Positions 26,852 to 34,982 of a stretch of DNA of 64,000 bases are shown here, one piece after another. The notes beneath the pieces were generated by a model, which saw only the letters and a list, made by a program, of their open reading frames with translations, was not told where the DNA came from and ran no database searches. How positions within the stretch are numbered: the stretch's first letter is position 1; the number at the start of each line of letters is the position of its first letter. Origin of the DNA: Carboxylicivirga taeanensis (GTDB lineage: Bacteria > Bacteroidota > Bacteroidia > Bacteroidales > Marinilabiliaceae); NCBI RefSeq assembly GCF_051851475.1, contig NZ_JBPUSJ010000012.1:1-64000 (forward strand). Reading direction: 5' to 3'. The position numbers were made by a program, and so were the translations under genes.

Positions 26852-26857
26852 CCTCTT
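26821..26857 (-). terminator. terminator of the TPR gene
   Basis: On the minus strand AAGAGGTTG (26857-26849) pairs with CAACCTCTT (26838-26830), followed by TTATTTTT. It shares bases with the ribH promoter. Confidence 0.75.
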
Positions 26858-26876
26858 GCTGATATTTTAGTTCAAA

Positions 26877-27563
26877 TTACTTCGTTTGAAGCTCGGCACG
26901 TGTCAGGTATTTGTCCACCTGACGGGCTTCAGCCGATGTTGCATACTTGTCTTTAATTGTTTTGTAGGCCTCAACAGCTTTCTGATACTCACCTTTTGCT
27001 TCGTACATCACTCCTAACTTCATCAGATAGGTTGGAGCTGTTAACGAATTATCGAATGAAGACGCATCTTTATACTGAGCAATTGCTTTATCATTCTCTC
27101 CCAATTCGGCGTAAGCATCACCCAAGGCACCTGTTGCGGTTGCTGCCACCATTTCTTCATCAGCCGAGAAATCTTTCAGATAGCTTACTGCCTCATTGTA
27201 ATTGCCTAAATGAAGGTTAGAAACGCCGGCATAGTATGTGGCCAGGTTACCCGCTTTTGTTGAACCGTACTCTTCAATAATTTCAAGGAAACCGGCATTT
27301 TGTCCGTCGCCATTCAAAGCCAGGTTGAATGAGTCTTTTTCAAAATACTGCTGAGCATAAAAAATTTGTTTTTGAGCATCTTGCTCTAAAGGCAAGAAAT
27401 AAAATTTCTTAATTCCCCAGTATCCGGCAACTATAATAATGACTGCCAAAGCAATCATACTTAATCGGTTCTGATTTTCCTCAATGAAGTGCTCCGTCTT
27501 ACTCAATGCGCTTTCTACATTTTCGAAGCTATCGTCTTGATGCGTATGTTTCTCTTTTGACAT
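26877..27563 (-). CDS. TPR-repeat membrane protein (YfgM-like)
   Basis: This 228-residue protein has a cytoplasmic N-terminus rich in charged residues, one transmembrane helix (about 35-52, SMIALAVIIIVAGYWGI), and a periplasmic part with at least three tetratricopeptide repeats (for example GALGDAYAELGENDKAIAQYKDA and MKLGVMYEAKGEYQKAVEAYK). This layout resembles YfgM, an accessory protein of the Sec translocon, and related TPR_21 proteins. It probably has a chaperone or scaffold role in the envelope. A good promoter is upstream. Confidence 0.75.
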   Translation of the reverse strand: MSKEKHTHQDDSFENVESALSKTEHFIEENQNRLSMIALAVIIIVAGYWGIKKFYFLPLEQDAQKQIFYAQQYFEKDSFNLALNGDGQNAGFLEIIEEYGSTKAGNLATYYAGVSNLHLGNYNEAVSYLKDFSADEEMVAATATGALGDAYAELGENDKAIAQYKDASSFDNSLTAPTYLMKLGVMYEAKGEYQKAVEAYKTIKDKYATSAEARQVDKYLTRAELQTK

Positions 27564-27587
27564 GTTAGTAAATTTTTATTCGAATGC

Positions 27588-27617
27588 CAAAAGTAATCGT
27601 TTTGGCCTAAAAACAAA
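27588..27617 (-). promoter_or_regulatory. promoter of the TPR gene
   Basis: On the minus strand TTTG (27617-27614), 18 bases, TACTTTTG (27595-27588). The -7 box is 24 bases before the ATG at 27563. Confidence 0.65.
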
Positions 27618-27745
27618 AGGTGGCTTATTACTTTTTAAGACTTATTGATAAATTATTTAGCGAATCACAGCTAGCAAAGAGCCCAACAGGTATTTAAAAG
27701 GCTTAAAAGAACCGCTTTTTACACGATAAAAAAACGGATATGAAC

Positions 27746-27777
27746 TTTGAACAATACCACTTGGTTAGTTACTTTTG
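27746..27777 (+). promoter_or_regulatory. recF promoter
   Basis: TTTG (27746-27749), 20 bases, TACTTTTG (27770-27777): the clearest consensus promoter in the window. It lies inside a reading frame that extends upstream of recF, and so fixes the start at 27794. Confidence 0.8.
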
Positions 27778-27793
27778 CACAAAACCATTTTAC

Positions 27794-28897
27794 ATGCACA
27801 TCAGGCACCTTAATCTTATTAATTTTAAAAATATTGCACAGGCTGAAATAAGCTTTTCTCCGGGTATCAACTGTTTAGTTGGGGAGAATGGTGCTGGTAA
27901 AACCAATGTGCTGGATGCCTTGTATTACCTGTCTTTTTGTAAGAGCTACTTTAACTCGGTTGATAGCCAAAACATCATGCATGAACAGGAGTTTTTTGTG
28001 GTTCAGGGCCGTTACGACCGAAAAGAGGAGGAGGAGCATATCTATTGTGGCTTAAAAAAAGCGCAAAAAAAACATTTTAAGCGCAATAAGAAAGAGTATG
28101 GTAAGCTGGCAGAACACATAGGTCTGCTGCCATTGGTAATGATATCTCCCTCCGACGAGCAGTTGATCAACGAGGGAAGCGAGCAACGGCGTAAATACAT
28201 CGATGGTGTTATTTCGCAATATGACAAGCCTTTTTTGGATGATTTGATGCGTTACAACCGCTCGCTGCTGCAGCGTAATGCCACATTAAAGCAGCTGAAA
28301 GAAACACAGTCGCGCAACTATTCAATGCTGGAGTTATGGGATGAGCAGCTGGAGCAGTTAGCCACCCGGATTTACAAACGTCGTGTGGCATTTATAAAAG
28401 AATTGGTACCTGTTTTTCAGAAATATTATTCTTATATCTCCGATGGGAAAGAAGAGATTGCGCTTAATTATAAATCCCATCTGCACGAAGGTGAATTAAA
28501 GGAGCAACTGATTCAGGCACGCGCCAAGGATATAGCGTTGGGTTACACCACTAAGGGGATTCATAAAGATGATCTGGAACTGTTACTGGGAGGGTATTCG
28601 ATAAAGAAAATTGCTTCTCAGGGGCAAAAGAAAACGTTTTTGATTGCGCTTAAATTGGCGCAGTATGAGTTTATACATAACCATAACGGAATTAAGCCCA
28701 TCCTGTTGCTCGATGACATATTTGACAAACTGGATGATGCCCGTAGCAATCGGTTGTTGCAGCTGGTAGCCGAGGATGTATTTAATCAAATATTTATCAC
28801 CGATACTAATAAACCGTATCTGGTTGACATCGTTAAGCGAACCGGTAAAGAATACAAGGTGTTTGATGTGGCAAATGGACAAATTCTTGCCACTTGA
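27794..28897 (+). CDS. recF: DNA replication and repair protein RecF
   Basis: This 367-residue ATP-binding protein helps load RecA at single-strand gaps. Walker A is GENGAGKT (30-37), the signature region is ASQGQKKT, and Walker B is LLLDDIFDKLD, all typical of SMC-like RecF. The ATG at 27794 follows a strong promoter; the upstream ATG at 27740 is inside that promoter. A DUF721 gene follows after 55 bases, an arrangement that is common in Bacteroidota. Confidence 0.95.
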   Translation: MHIRHLNLINFKNIAQAEISFSPGINCLVGENGAGKTNVLDALYYLSFCKSYFNSVDSQNIMHEQEFFVVQGRYDRKEEEEHIYCGLKKAQKKHFKRNKKEYGKLAEHIGLLPLVMISPSDEQLINEGSEQRRKYIDGVISQYDKPFLDDLMRYNRSLLQRNATLKQLKETQSRNYSMLELWDEQLEQLATRIYKRRVAFIKELVPVFQKYYSYISDGKEEIALNYKSHLHEGELKEQLIQARAKDIALGYTTKGIHKDDLELLLGGYSIKKIASQGQKKTFLIALKLAQYEFIHNHNGIKPILLLDDIFDKLDDARSNRLLQLVAEDVFNQIFITDTNKPYLVDIVKRTGKEYKVFDVANGQILAT

Positions 28898-28952
28898 TTA
28901 GCAAACAACTTATAATATGAGGTCACTTTTTTAGCCAATAAACAAAATATCT

Positions 28953-29243
28953 ATGCGTCGACGAAAAACACAAGCCATTAGTGATGTAATAAAAGAGGTG
29001 CTGAAGAAGCAAAACCTGAATAAAGGCATGCTCGAAAACAGGGCGGTTCATTATTGGGCTAAAGTATTGGGGCCGGCTGTTGCCAGAGCTACGCACCGTA
29101 TCTATATACGCAATGGCGTGCTGTATGTCGAAATGACATCGAGTGTGCTGCGCAACGAATTAATGATGTGGAAGGATAAAATAATTGTCAATATGAATCA
29201 GGCAGTTGGCGACGACATTGTCAAAGATATTGTATTTAGATAG
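28953..29243 (+). CDS. DUF721 (DciA-like) protein
   Basis: This 96-residue protein matches DUF721: basic N-terminus (RRRKTQAISDVIKEVLKKQNL), then VHYWAKVLGPAVARATHRIYIRNGVLYVEMTSSVLRNELMMWKD. The KH-like fold with W, GP and RNEL is shared with DciA, the loader of replicative helicase in many bacteria. Together with recF it suggests a DNA replication role, but helicase loading by this protein is inferred from the family only. Confidence 0.8.
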   Translation: MRRRKTQAISDVIKEVLKKQNLNKGMLENRAVHYWAKVLGPAVARATHRIYIRNGVLYVEMTSSVLRNELMMWKDKIIVNMNQAVGDDIVKDIVFR

Positions 29244-29372
29244 ATGGTGTAAAGTAGGCGACGCACTGTATGTCTGACAATAAGATGTGTGTTAATTTGG
29301 ATAGCGTCAGGGAGGCGTAACTGATCAACTGAGTCGCCGGTTTTTAATAATTATAAATGGTTTGGATGCAGC

Positions 29373-29399
29373 AAAAAGCCCCTTGCAATGGCAAAGGGC
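29373..29399 (-). terminator. ndk terminator
   Basis: On the minus strand GCCCTTTGC (29399-29391), loop CATT, GCAAGGGGC (29386-29378), then TTTTTGC. The 9-bp stem contains one T-G pair. The wider interval 29244-29442 shows nothing else. Confidence 0.8.
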
Positions 29400-29442
29400 T
29401 GCATTATTTTTATCAGGTTCAGTTGTGTGGGCTGATGGGTTC

Positions 29443-29874
29443 TCAAGGATTTCTTTCCAGCAGCTCTTTATCGCTAAAGAAAAAGTGACATTCCCTGTCG
29501 GCGCTGGCATCGCTGTCAGAACCATGGATAGCATTATGCGCCTTGCTTTTGGCAAAAAGTCTGCGAATGGTGCCTTCAGCGGCTTCTGCCGGGTCGGTAC
29601 TGCCAATCAGGTTACGGAAGTCATCAACGGCATTTTCTTTTAAAAGTATAGCGGCTACAATAGGCCCAGAAGACATAAAGTCAACCAGATCGGGGAAGAA
29701 TGGACGCTCTCTATGCTCCTCATAAAATGTTTCTGCATCTTCTTTGGTTAACTTTAACGATTTAATGGCCGAAATGCGAAATCCGGCTTCCTCAATCATA
29801 TTCAGTATTGCTCCAATATGCCTGTTTTTGACGGCGCCAGGCTTAATCATGGTAAGTGTTTTTAGTCCTGCCAT
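29443..29874 (-). CDS. ndk: nucleoside diphosphate kinase
   Basis: This 143-residue enzyme transfers the gamma-phosphate of ATP to nucleoside diphosphates. It shows the N-terminal TMIKPGAV, the ERPFFPDLV segment and the active-site NAIHGSDS with phosphorylated His117. Length and order are normal. The gene stands alone, convergent with recF-DUF721 and divergent from nrnA. Confidence 0.95.
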   Translation of the reverse strand: MAGLKTLTMIKPGAVKNRHIGAILNMIEEAGFRISAIKSLKLTKEDAETFYEEHRERPFFPDLVDFMSSGPIVAAILLKENAVDDFRNLIGSTDPAEAAEGTIRRLFAKSKAHNAIHGSDSDASADRECHFFFSDKELLERNP

Positions 29875-29949
29875 AGTAGCTGATTAATTTAGTGTAAGGT
29901 AAAAAATTAGAATTCCTAAAATACAAAAAAAATAGTCTTACAAAATCTA

Positions 29950-29957
29950 TATCTTTG
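29950..29957 (+). promoter_or_regulatory. -7 promoter box of nrnA
   Basis: TATCTTTG matches TAnnTTTG and lies 21 bases before the ATG at 29979. It overlaps the TTG codon (29955-29957) that would extend the frame. No -33 TTTG is evident. Confidence 0.5.
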
Positions 29958-29978
29958 TCAATTCAACAAAAAATACCA

Positions 29979-31007
29979 ATGAATATTCAAGACAAATCAC
30001 AAATCGATTTATTTAAAACTAAGATACATAACAGTCAAAAAGTTGTAATTGTTCCTCACAACAATCCCGATGGCGATGCGCTGGGGGCTGCTTTAGGCTT
30101 ATTCAATACACTTCAAAACATGCATAAAGAAGTATCGGTGATCTCACCCAATGAGTTTCCCGATTTTCTTAACTGGATGCATGGAGTGGAATCTGTATTG
30201 ATTTACGATAAAAATGTTAAGCAATCGAAAAAGCTCATTGCCGAAAGTGAACTGGTTATCTTTGTCGATTTTAATGCCTTGTCGCGAATTAAACTAATGG
30301 GCGAGGTGTTTGAGCAGGATGATACCCCACGTATTATGATTGATCATCACCCATTTCCCGAAGCAAATGTGGCCGAAGTACAGATAAGTGTCCCCGAAGC
30401 CTCATCTACCTGTGAGCTTTTGTTTCATGTACTTTGCGAAGCCGGGTTTAAGGAGCAGGTGACACGTGAAGCCGCTGAGTGCATTTATGCCGGGATCATG
30501 ACAGATACGGGCTCTTTAAACTATAATTCCAGTCGTCCGGAAACCTACCTGATTGTTGCTGAATTGTTGCGCATGGGTATTGACAAAGATCGTATTCATC
30601 ACATGATATTTCATAATAATTCGTTTGATCGCATGCGTCTTTTGGGGCATGCCCTTGGCGAAAAGATGGAAAGAATACCCGCTCAAAAAGCAGCTTTTAT
30701 AGCACTTAGCCAAGACGAGTTAAAGCGTTTTAATTTCAAACCAGGCGATACAGAGGGCTTTGTTAATCAAGCATTGTGGATTGAAGGAGTCAATCTTTCG
30801 GCTTTATTTACCGAAAAAAAGGATCTGGTCAAGATTTCATTTCGTTCACGGGGAGGTTTCCCGGCCAATAAATTCAGTGAGCAGTACTTTAATGGTGGTG
30901 GTCATTATAATGCGGCTGGCGGTGAGTCAAAATTAAGTTTAAGCGATACGGTAGAACGTTTTAAAGTTGTATTAAAAGAGTTTTGTTTAGCTAATGGATT
31001 CGATTAA
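29979..31007 (+). CDS. nrnA: DHH-family nanoRNase / pAp phosphatase
   Basis: This 342-residue phosphoesterase has DHH (about 15-165) and DHHA1 domains. Metal-binding motifs are HNNPDGDALG, FVDFN and IDHHPF, and the C-terminal substrate loop is FNGGGHYNAAGG. NrnA enzymes degrade 2-5 nt RNAs and dephosphorylate 3'-phosphoadenosine 5'-phosphate. The ATG at 29979 follows a promoter. It overlaps the next lipoprotein gene by 14 bases, which suggests coupled translation. Confidence 0.9.
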   Translation: MNIQDKSQIDLFKTKIHNSQKVVIVPHNNPDGDALGAALGLFNTLQNMHKEVSVISPNEFPDFLNWMHGVESVLIYDKNVKQSKKLIAESELVIFVDFNALSRIKLMGEVFEQDDTPRIMIDHHPFPEANVAEVQISVPEASSTCELLFHVLCEAGFKEQVTREAAECIYAGIMTDTGSLNYNSSRPETYLIVAELLRMGIDKDRIHHMIFHNNSFDRMRLLGHALGEKMERIPAQKAAFIALSQDELKRFNFKPGDTEGFVNQALWIEGVNLSALFTEKKDLVKISFRSRGGFPANKFSEQYFNGGGHYNAAGGESKLSLSDTVERFKVVLKEFCLANGFD

Positions 31008-31524
31008 AGCACTCTTAATTTTTGTATGTCTTATTAGTGCCGCTGCCTGTAAAGAAGCACCCGATAAGAAAAAGCGCATAACCAGCGAAATGCTGCTGGA
31101 GATGAATAAAAAGATGGTGGCCGTTGAAGCGAATGTTATTGAGCAATATATTGCCGATAATGATTTGGAGATGCAAAAATCGGGCACAGGATATTATTAT
31201 CGGCTTGATAAAAGGGGTACAGGCGATACCATTCGCAATCAGGATGTGGTGACACTGGCCTATACCACTCGCCTGTTGGATGGCACGGTTTGTTACGCAT
31301 CAGCCACCGATGGTTTAATGGAGTTTACCGTTGGCCGGGGGCATGTAGAGGCCGGCCTCGAACAGTTTGTGCAGATGCTGCAGCCCGGTGCGACAGCAAA
31401 ACTCATTCTTCCGCCTTACCTGGCTCATGGCGTGTCTGGCGACGGAAACAAAATTCCTAAGTTAGCCATCGTAATAATGGATATTGAGGTGCTTGAGGTG
31501 CAAAGAAGCCGGGTATCACCTTAA
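30994..31524 (+). CDS. GldI-like FKBP-type peptidyl-prolyl isomerase lipoprotein
   Basis: This 176-residue protein has a lipobox (ISAAAC, Cys19) and a C-terminal FKBP domain (about 75-170; GTGDTIRNQDVVTLAYTTRLLDGTVCYAS, VEAGLEQFVQMLQPGATAKLILPPYLAHGV). GldI of gliding Bacteroidota has the same form and helps fold surface proteins. No other gliding gene lies here, and GldI-like proteins also exist in non-gliders, so motility should not be inferred. The start overlaps the end of nrnA. Confidence 0.75.
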   Translation: MDSIKALLIFVCLISAAACKEAPDKKKRITSEMLLEMNKKMVAVEANVIEQYIADNDLEMQKSGTGYYYRLDKRGTGDTIRNQDVVTLAYTTRLLDGTVCYASATDGLMEFTVGRGHVEAGLEQFVQMLQPGATAKLILPPYLAHGVSGDGNKIPKLAIVIMDIEVLEVQRSRVSP

Positions 31525-31594
31525 AATAGGTTTGAAGATTGCATAAAAATGATTTTCTTTGTGTGCTTGTCACGCTGACATAAATTACTAATAG

Positions 31595-32176
31595 ATGAAG
31601 AATAATAAGATACGCTATAACCTGATACTGCTAAGTGCCATAGCACTTTTAGTGGGAGCTGCGGCTTGTAATGATAATAATAACTATATCAATCCCAAGG
31701 AATTAATTGCCGAGGAGCTCGAGCTGTTAGACAGATATTATAATGAGAAACTGCAAGACGGATCAATCCGTTTAGATTCAATGTCGGCAGCGGCAATTGA
31801 TACGGTCGATCATCGTTTAGAATCAGGGCTGATGCTCTTTCATACTAAAGTAGGCGGGGGCGATTCGATAAGAACCTTTCAGAAAGTCGCCTATCGTTTT
31901 TCGGCTTTCAATATTGCACAGGATTCAACAGGTGTTACTTACGAGGCCTATGCTGGAACCAATGAGTATGCAGAAGATCCGGCAAGCTATACAACTTTTC
32001 CGGTAAATGATGCCGCAACAGCCAATGCAAGCGGCGTGCCTATCGGGCTCAACGAAGCATTGTTGCATATGCGCTTTGGGGGAGAAGCAAAAATAGTATT
32101 GCCATCTTCAATTGGTGGTGTGAATGGCTATTACACGACTATCTACGAGTTGAAAGTAACCTATATGGAACAATAA
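31595..32176 (+). CDS. second FKBP-like lipoprotein, diverged
   Basis: This 193-residue protein has a lipobox (VGAAAC, Cys25) and a C-terminal part reminiscent of the FKBP fold of the preceding gene (PIGLNEALLHMRFGGEAKIVLPSSIGGVNG), but with weak conservation of isomerase residues. Bacteroidota commonly carry such a diverged FKBP-like lipoprotein. It is probably an old duplicate that keeps a binding role. It ends at a strong terminator, closing the nrnA transcription unit. Confidence 0.6.
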   Translation: MKNNKIRYNLILLSAIALLVGAAACNDNNNYINPKELIAEELELLDRYYNEKLQDGSIRLDSMSAAAIDTVDHRLESGLMLFHTKVGGGDSIRTFQKVAYRFSAFNIAQDSTGVTYEAYAGTNEYAEDPASYTTFPVNDAATANASGVPIGLNEALLHMRFGGEAKIVLPSSIGGVNGYYTTIYELKVTYMEQ

Positions 32177-32196
32177 AATATGATTTTTATAACACC

Positions 32197-32226
32197 GCCA
32201 TCTCCTTCAGAGATGGCTTTTTTTTT
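32197..32226 (+). terminator. terminator after the FKBP-like gene
   Basis: GCCATCTC (32197-32204), loop CTTCA, GAGATGGC (32210-32217), then nine or more T. Confidence 0.85.
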
Positions 32227-32292
32227 GATATAGAAAGTCTTCCGGTAATTTAAAACTATTTTTTATAAGGGATATTTTAAAACAGGTAGTAA

Positions 32293-32306
32293 AAAATGTA
32301 CATTTT
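32293..32306. promoter_or_regulatory. palindrome upstream of the sugar transporter (candidate operator)
   Basis: AAAATGTACATTTT is a perfect 14-bp palindrome, 167 bases before the transporter ATG in an AT-rich 296-base interval that holds no gene. It differs from the twin operator of the NUDIX regulator at 34923-34970. A regulatory role is a guess based on symmetry and position. Confidence 0.3.
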
Positions 32307-32472
32307 AATATTATCTTGCTTTCCGTTTTTAAATAGTACAATCGGAACTATACAAAATTGATTGTGAGCAAGGTCGTAAGTATTTAAAAATAAAATTCAA
32401 TAACAATTATTTATACACAAACTAAAAACAAGAAAGATGGGGTAACCTGTCTTAGGATTTAATTATCGAATT

Positions 32473-33726
32473 ATGAATCAGCAGAAGAGTTATTTAGGGC
32501 CATTTATTACAATGGTATTCCTGTTTTTTATTGTAGGATTTTTAACAGTAGTATTCCAGCAGTTTCAAACACCTTTGCGCGAAGCGTTTCTGGGAGCAGA
32601 GAGCATTAAATCGATTAAAAATACACTAACCATTATGGTAACCTTTGCCTGGTTTTTAGCTTATCCGTTGACAGGTAATACCGGGTCGAAATGGGTGGAC
32701 CGTTTCGGATACAAGAACACCCTGCTGCGTGCCTTGGGTGTAATGGTGGTTGGTTTGCTAATTACAGCCGGATCTGCTTATCTGGGTTCAATGAAAGATG
32801 GCGTTGTTTTAGCAGGTATTCCATTAGGTTTCTTTGTTTTCCTTATTGGTTCTTATGTTGTTGGTGCAGCTGCAACCATTATGCAGGTGGTAATTAACCC
32901 TTATCTGACAGCCTGTAAGGTGAAGGGTACAAGTGCTATTCAGCGCATTACCATTGGTGGTTCGTCTAACTCAATTGGTACTACATCAGCACCTTATTTT
33001 GTGTCTGGTTTGGTATTTGGTGGTGCGTCAATGGCCGAAGTGGATATCAACAAAGTTATCATTCCATTTATGCTTTTGGCAGTTACTATTGCCTTAGTAA
33101 TTTTTATTGTAAGTCGTTTATCTTTGCCTAACATTGAAGGTACAACTAACGAAGGTGGTGAAAAACTGGAAAAAAGTATTTGGTCTTTCTCGCACTTGAA
33201 ATTAGGTGTAATTGGTATCTTCTTTTACGTAGGTGTGGAAGTGGCGATTGGTGCTAATATTAACGTATATGCCGAGTGGCTGGGTGGTTCTTTCGCCGAG
33301 GCTGCTGCTAAAATGGCAACCCTTTACTGGGGTGGTATGTTAGTGGGCCGTTTAATCGGTAGTACTTTAAGTAAGATTTCCGCCAAAGTGCAGTTGGTTA
33401 CTACCTCTGTTGGCGCGACTGTTTTAGTCCTAATCTCTATGGTTACTGGTAACCCATGGTTTTTAGTTGGAATCGGTCTGTTACACTCTATTATGTGGGG
33501 TGGTATCTTTTCTCTGGCAGTAGCCGATCTAGGAAAATACACTTCTAAAGCCTCGGGAGCATTGATGATTGGTGTAATTGGTGGTGCTATCCTGCCTTTA
33601 TTGCAAGGTGTGATGGCAGATATGCTTGGCGGTAACTGGGCCTGGACATGGACCTTGGTTATTTTAGGTGAGCTATACATCCTTTACTATGCATTAATTG
33701 GTTCTAAGGTTCATCAAAAAGGTTAA
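32473..33726 (+). CDS. sugar MFS transporter (FucP/GluP type)
   Basis: This 417-residue inner-membrane permease has about twelve helices. Helices with VFLFFIVGFLTVVFQQFQTPLREAF and the NPYLTACK segment (residues about 143-150) are typical of the H+-coupled FucP family, which takes up fucose, glucose or galactose. The downstream ROK kinase and gal genes suggest a hexose such as glucose or galactose. It is the first gene of the hexose cluster; the upstream 296 bases hold a palindrome but no promoter that can be assigned with confidence. A hairpin follows the stop. Confidence 0.85.
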   Translation: MNQQKSYLGPFITMVFLFFIVGFLTVVFQQFQTPLREAFLGAESIKSIKNTLTIMVTFAWFLAYPLTGNTGSKWVDRFGYKNTLLRALGVMVVGLLITAGSAYLGSMKDGVVLAGIPLGFFVFLIGSYVVGAAATIMQVVINPYLTACKVKGTSAIQRITIGGSSNSIGTTSAPYFVSGLVFGGASMAEVDINKVIIPFMLLAVTIALVIFIVSRLSLPNIEGTTNEGGEKLEKSIWSFSHLKLGVIGIFFYVGVEVAIGANINVYAEWLGGSFAEAAAKMATLYWGGMLVGRLIGSTLSKISAKVQLVTTSVGATVLVLISMVTGNPWFLVGIGLLHSIMWGGIFSLAVADLGKYTSKASGALMIGVIGGAILPLLQGVMADMLGGNWAWTWTLVILGELYILYYALIGSKVHQKG

Positions 33727-33753
33727 TCGAAAGAAATCCAAATAATAGTTCAG

Positions 33754-33784
33754 CATGACTCTCTTTTAAGGGAGTCATGTTTTG
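33754..33784 (+). terminator. hairpin after the transporter gene
   Basis: CATGACTC (33754-33761) pairs with GAGTCATG (33772-33779), followed by TTTTGC. It may be a partial terminator, letting the transporter be expressed above the kinase. Confidence 0.6.
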
Positions 33785-33816
33785 CATAAAAGCATTATTA
33801 ACTAAAAACTAGTCAT

Positions 33817-34794
33817 ATGAAAAAAGTGTCTGTTGGTGTCGATATTGGTGGAACAAATACTGCTATTGGCGTAGTCGATGAATTAGGACATGTATTGGCG
33901 AAGGATAACATCTCAACGCCTTCGCATGGCGATATTAATAAATATATTGAAGACTTATCAGTAGCTATCAATACGTTGATTACCAATGCCAAGTTGATGA
34001 ATGAAGAAATCGAAATCATTGGTATTGGTGTTGGAGCGCCTAATGGTAATTATTACAGCGGAACCATTGAGTATGCGCCAAACTTATCCTTTAAAGGGGT
34101 GGTGCATGTGGTGAAGTTGTTAAAAGACAGATTCCCGGGCATGGATGCCATTGCTTTAACCAATGATGCAAATGCGGCCGCCATTGGTGAGATGATATAC
34201 GGTGGTGCCAAAGGGATGAAGAATTTTGTGATGTACACCTTGGGAACAGGTGTGGGGAGCGGATTAGTGGTTAATGGTGATTTGGTATATGGGCACGATG
34301 GTTTTGCGGGTGAGTGCGGACATACAACACTGGTACCAAATGGTCGTTTATGCGGCTGTGGTGCAAAAGGGCATCTCGAAGCCTATTGTTCGGCACCTGG
34401 TATGAAACGAACTGCTTTTGAGCTGCTCGCTAAGTACAATGCTACGGATAGTCCACTGGCCAACCACACCTATAATGATTTGACATCAAAAATGATATTT
34501 GATGCGGCAGTGGCTGGAGACAAGGTGGCGCTGGAAGTGTTTGAGCTGACAGGACACCATTTGGGACAAGGAATTGCCGATACAGTTCATCATTTAAGTC
34601 CTGAGGCGGTATTCTTATTTGGTGGTCCTACTGCGGCTGGCGAATTAATTATGAAGCCAACCCGCGATAGCATGGAAAAGCACCTGCTGCCTATCTTTAA
34701 AAATAAAATTCAGATATTATCCTCTAAACTGAATGCTGGTGATGCAGCAATTGTTGGAGCAAGTGCGCTTGCCTGGAAGGAATTAGAGAAGTAG
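33817..34794 (+). CDS. ROK-family sugar kinase (probable glucokinase)
   Basis: This 325-residue kinase phosphorylates hexoses with ATP. The ATP motif is DIGGTNTAIGVVDE (9-22). LTNDANAAAIGE holds the catalytic Asp, GTGVGSGLV follows, and the zinc-binding region is GHTTLVPNGRLCGCGAKGHLEAYCS. The third Cys of the usual CGCGxxGC pattern is His here, which is frequent in Bacteroidota. Position between a hexose permease and gal genes suggests it captures glucose, for example from lactose or other galactosides. It is not a ROK repressor because no N-terminal HTH is present. Confidence 0.85.
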   Translation: MKKVSVGVDIGGTNTAIGVVDELGHVLAKDNISTPSHGDINKYIEDLSVAINTLITNAKLMNEEIEIIGIGVGAPNGNYYSGTIEYAPNLSFKGVVHVVKLLKDRFPGMDAIALTNDANAAAIGEMIYGGAKGMKNFVMYTLGTGVGSGLVVNGDLVYGHDGFAGECGHTTLVPNGRLCGCGAKGHLEAYCSAPGMKRTAFELLAKYNATDSPLANHTYNDLTSKMIFDAAVAGDKVALEVFELTGHHLGQGIADTVHHLSPEAVFLFGGPTAAGELIMKPTRDSMEKHLLPIFKNKIQILSSKLNAGDAAIVGASALAWKELEK

Positions 34795-34817
34795 TATAGA
34801 TTTATAGCATTAAAAAA

Positions 34818-34849
34818 GCCTGTTCGGATATTCCGGGCAGGCTTTTTTT
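34818..34849 (+). terminator. terminator after the ROK kinase
   Basis: GCCTG (34818-34822) and CAGGC (34838-34842) close a stem that continues through TTCGGA/TCCGGG with a TAT loop, followed by seven T and preceded by six A. It separates the transporter-kinase unit from the regulator-gal unit. Confidence 0.85.
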
Positions 34850-34922
34850 GTGTGCTATTTATCTGGAGCTATTTTATAGTATAGGGAGTAAATATACCAG
34901 GGGTTTAGATAGATGCTCTAAT

Positions 34923-34941
34923 AAAAGTAAATTTTACCTTT
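34923..34941. promoter_or_regulatory. regulator operator, distal site
   Basis: AAAAGTAAATTTTACCTTT is an imperfect palindrome. Including one flanking base on each side, it matches the proximal site at 18 of 21 positions, with centres 29 bp apart. It lies upstream of the NUDIX regulator gene. Confidence 0.6.
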
Positions 34942-34951
34942 AAAATAATAT

Positions 34952-34977
34952 AAAAGTAGAATTTACTTTTATATTTG
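34952..34977 (+). promoter_or_regulatory. regulator operator, proximal site, overlapping the promoter
   Basis: AAAAGTAGAATTTACTTTT (34952-34970) is an imperfect palindrome that ends on the first base of the -7 box TATATTTG (34970-34977). A protein bound here would cover the space between the -33 and -7 boxes and block transcription. The ATG at 34983 is only 5 bases after the -7 box. Confidence 0.65.
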
Positions 34978-34982
34978 TAAGT

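Noticed and set aside
27740..27793. N-terminal extension of RecF
   Set aside because: A full consensus promoter (27746-27777) lies within it and RecF proteins start as at 27794.
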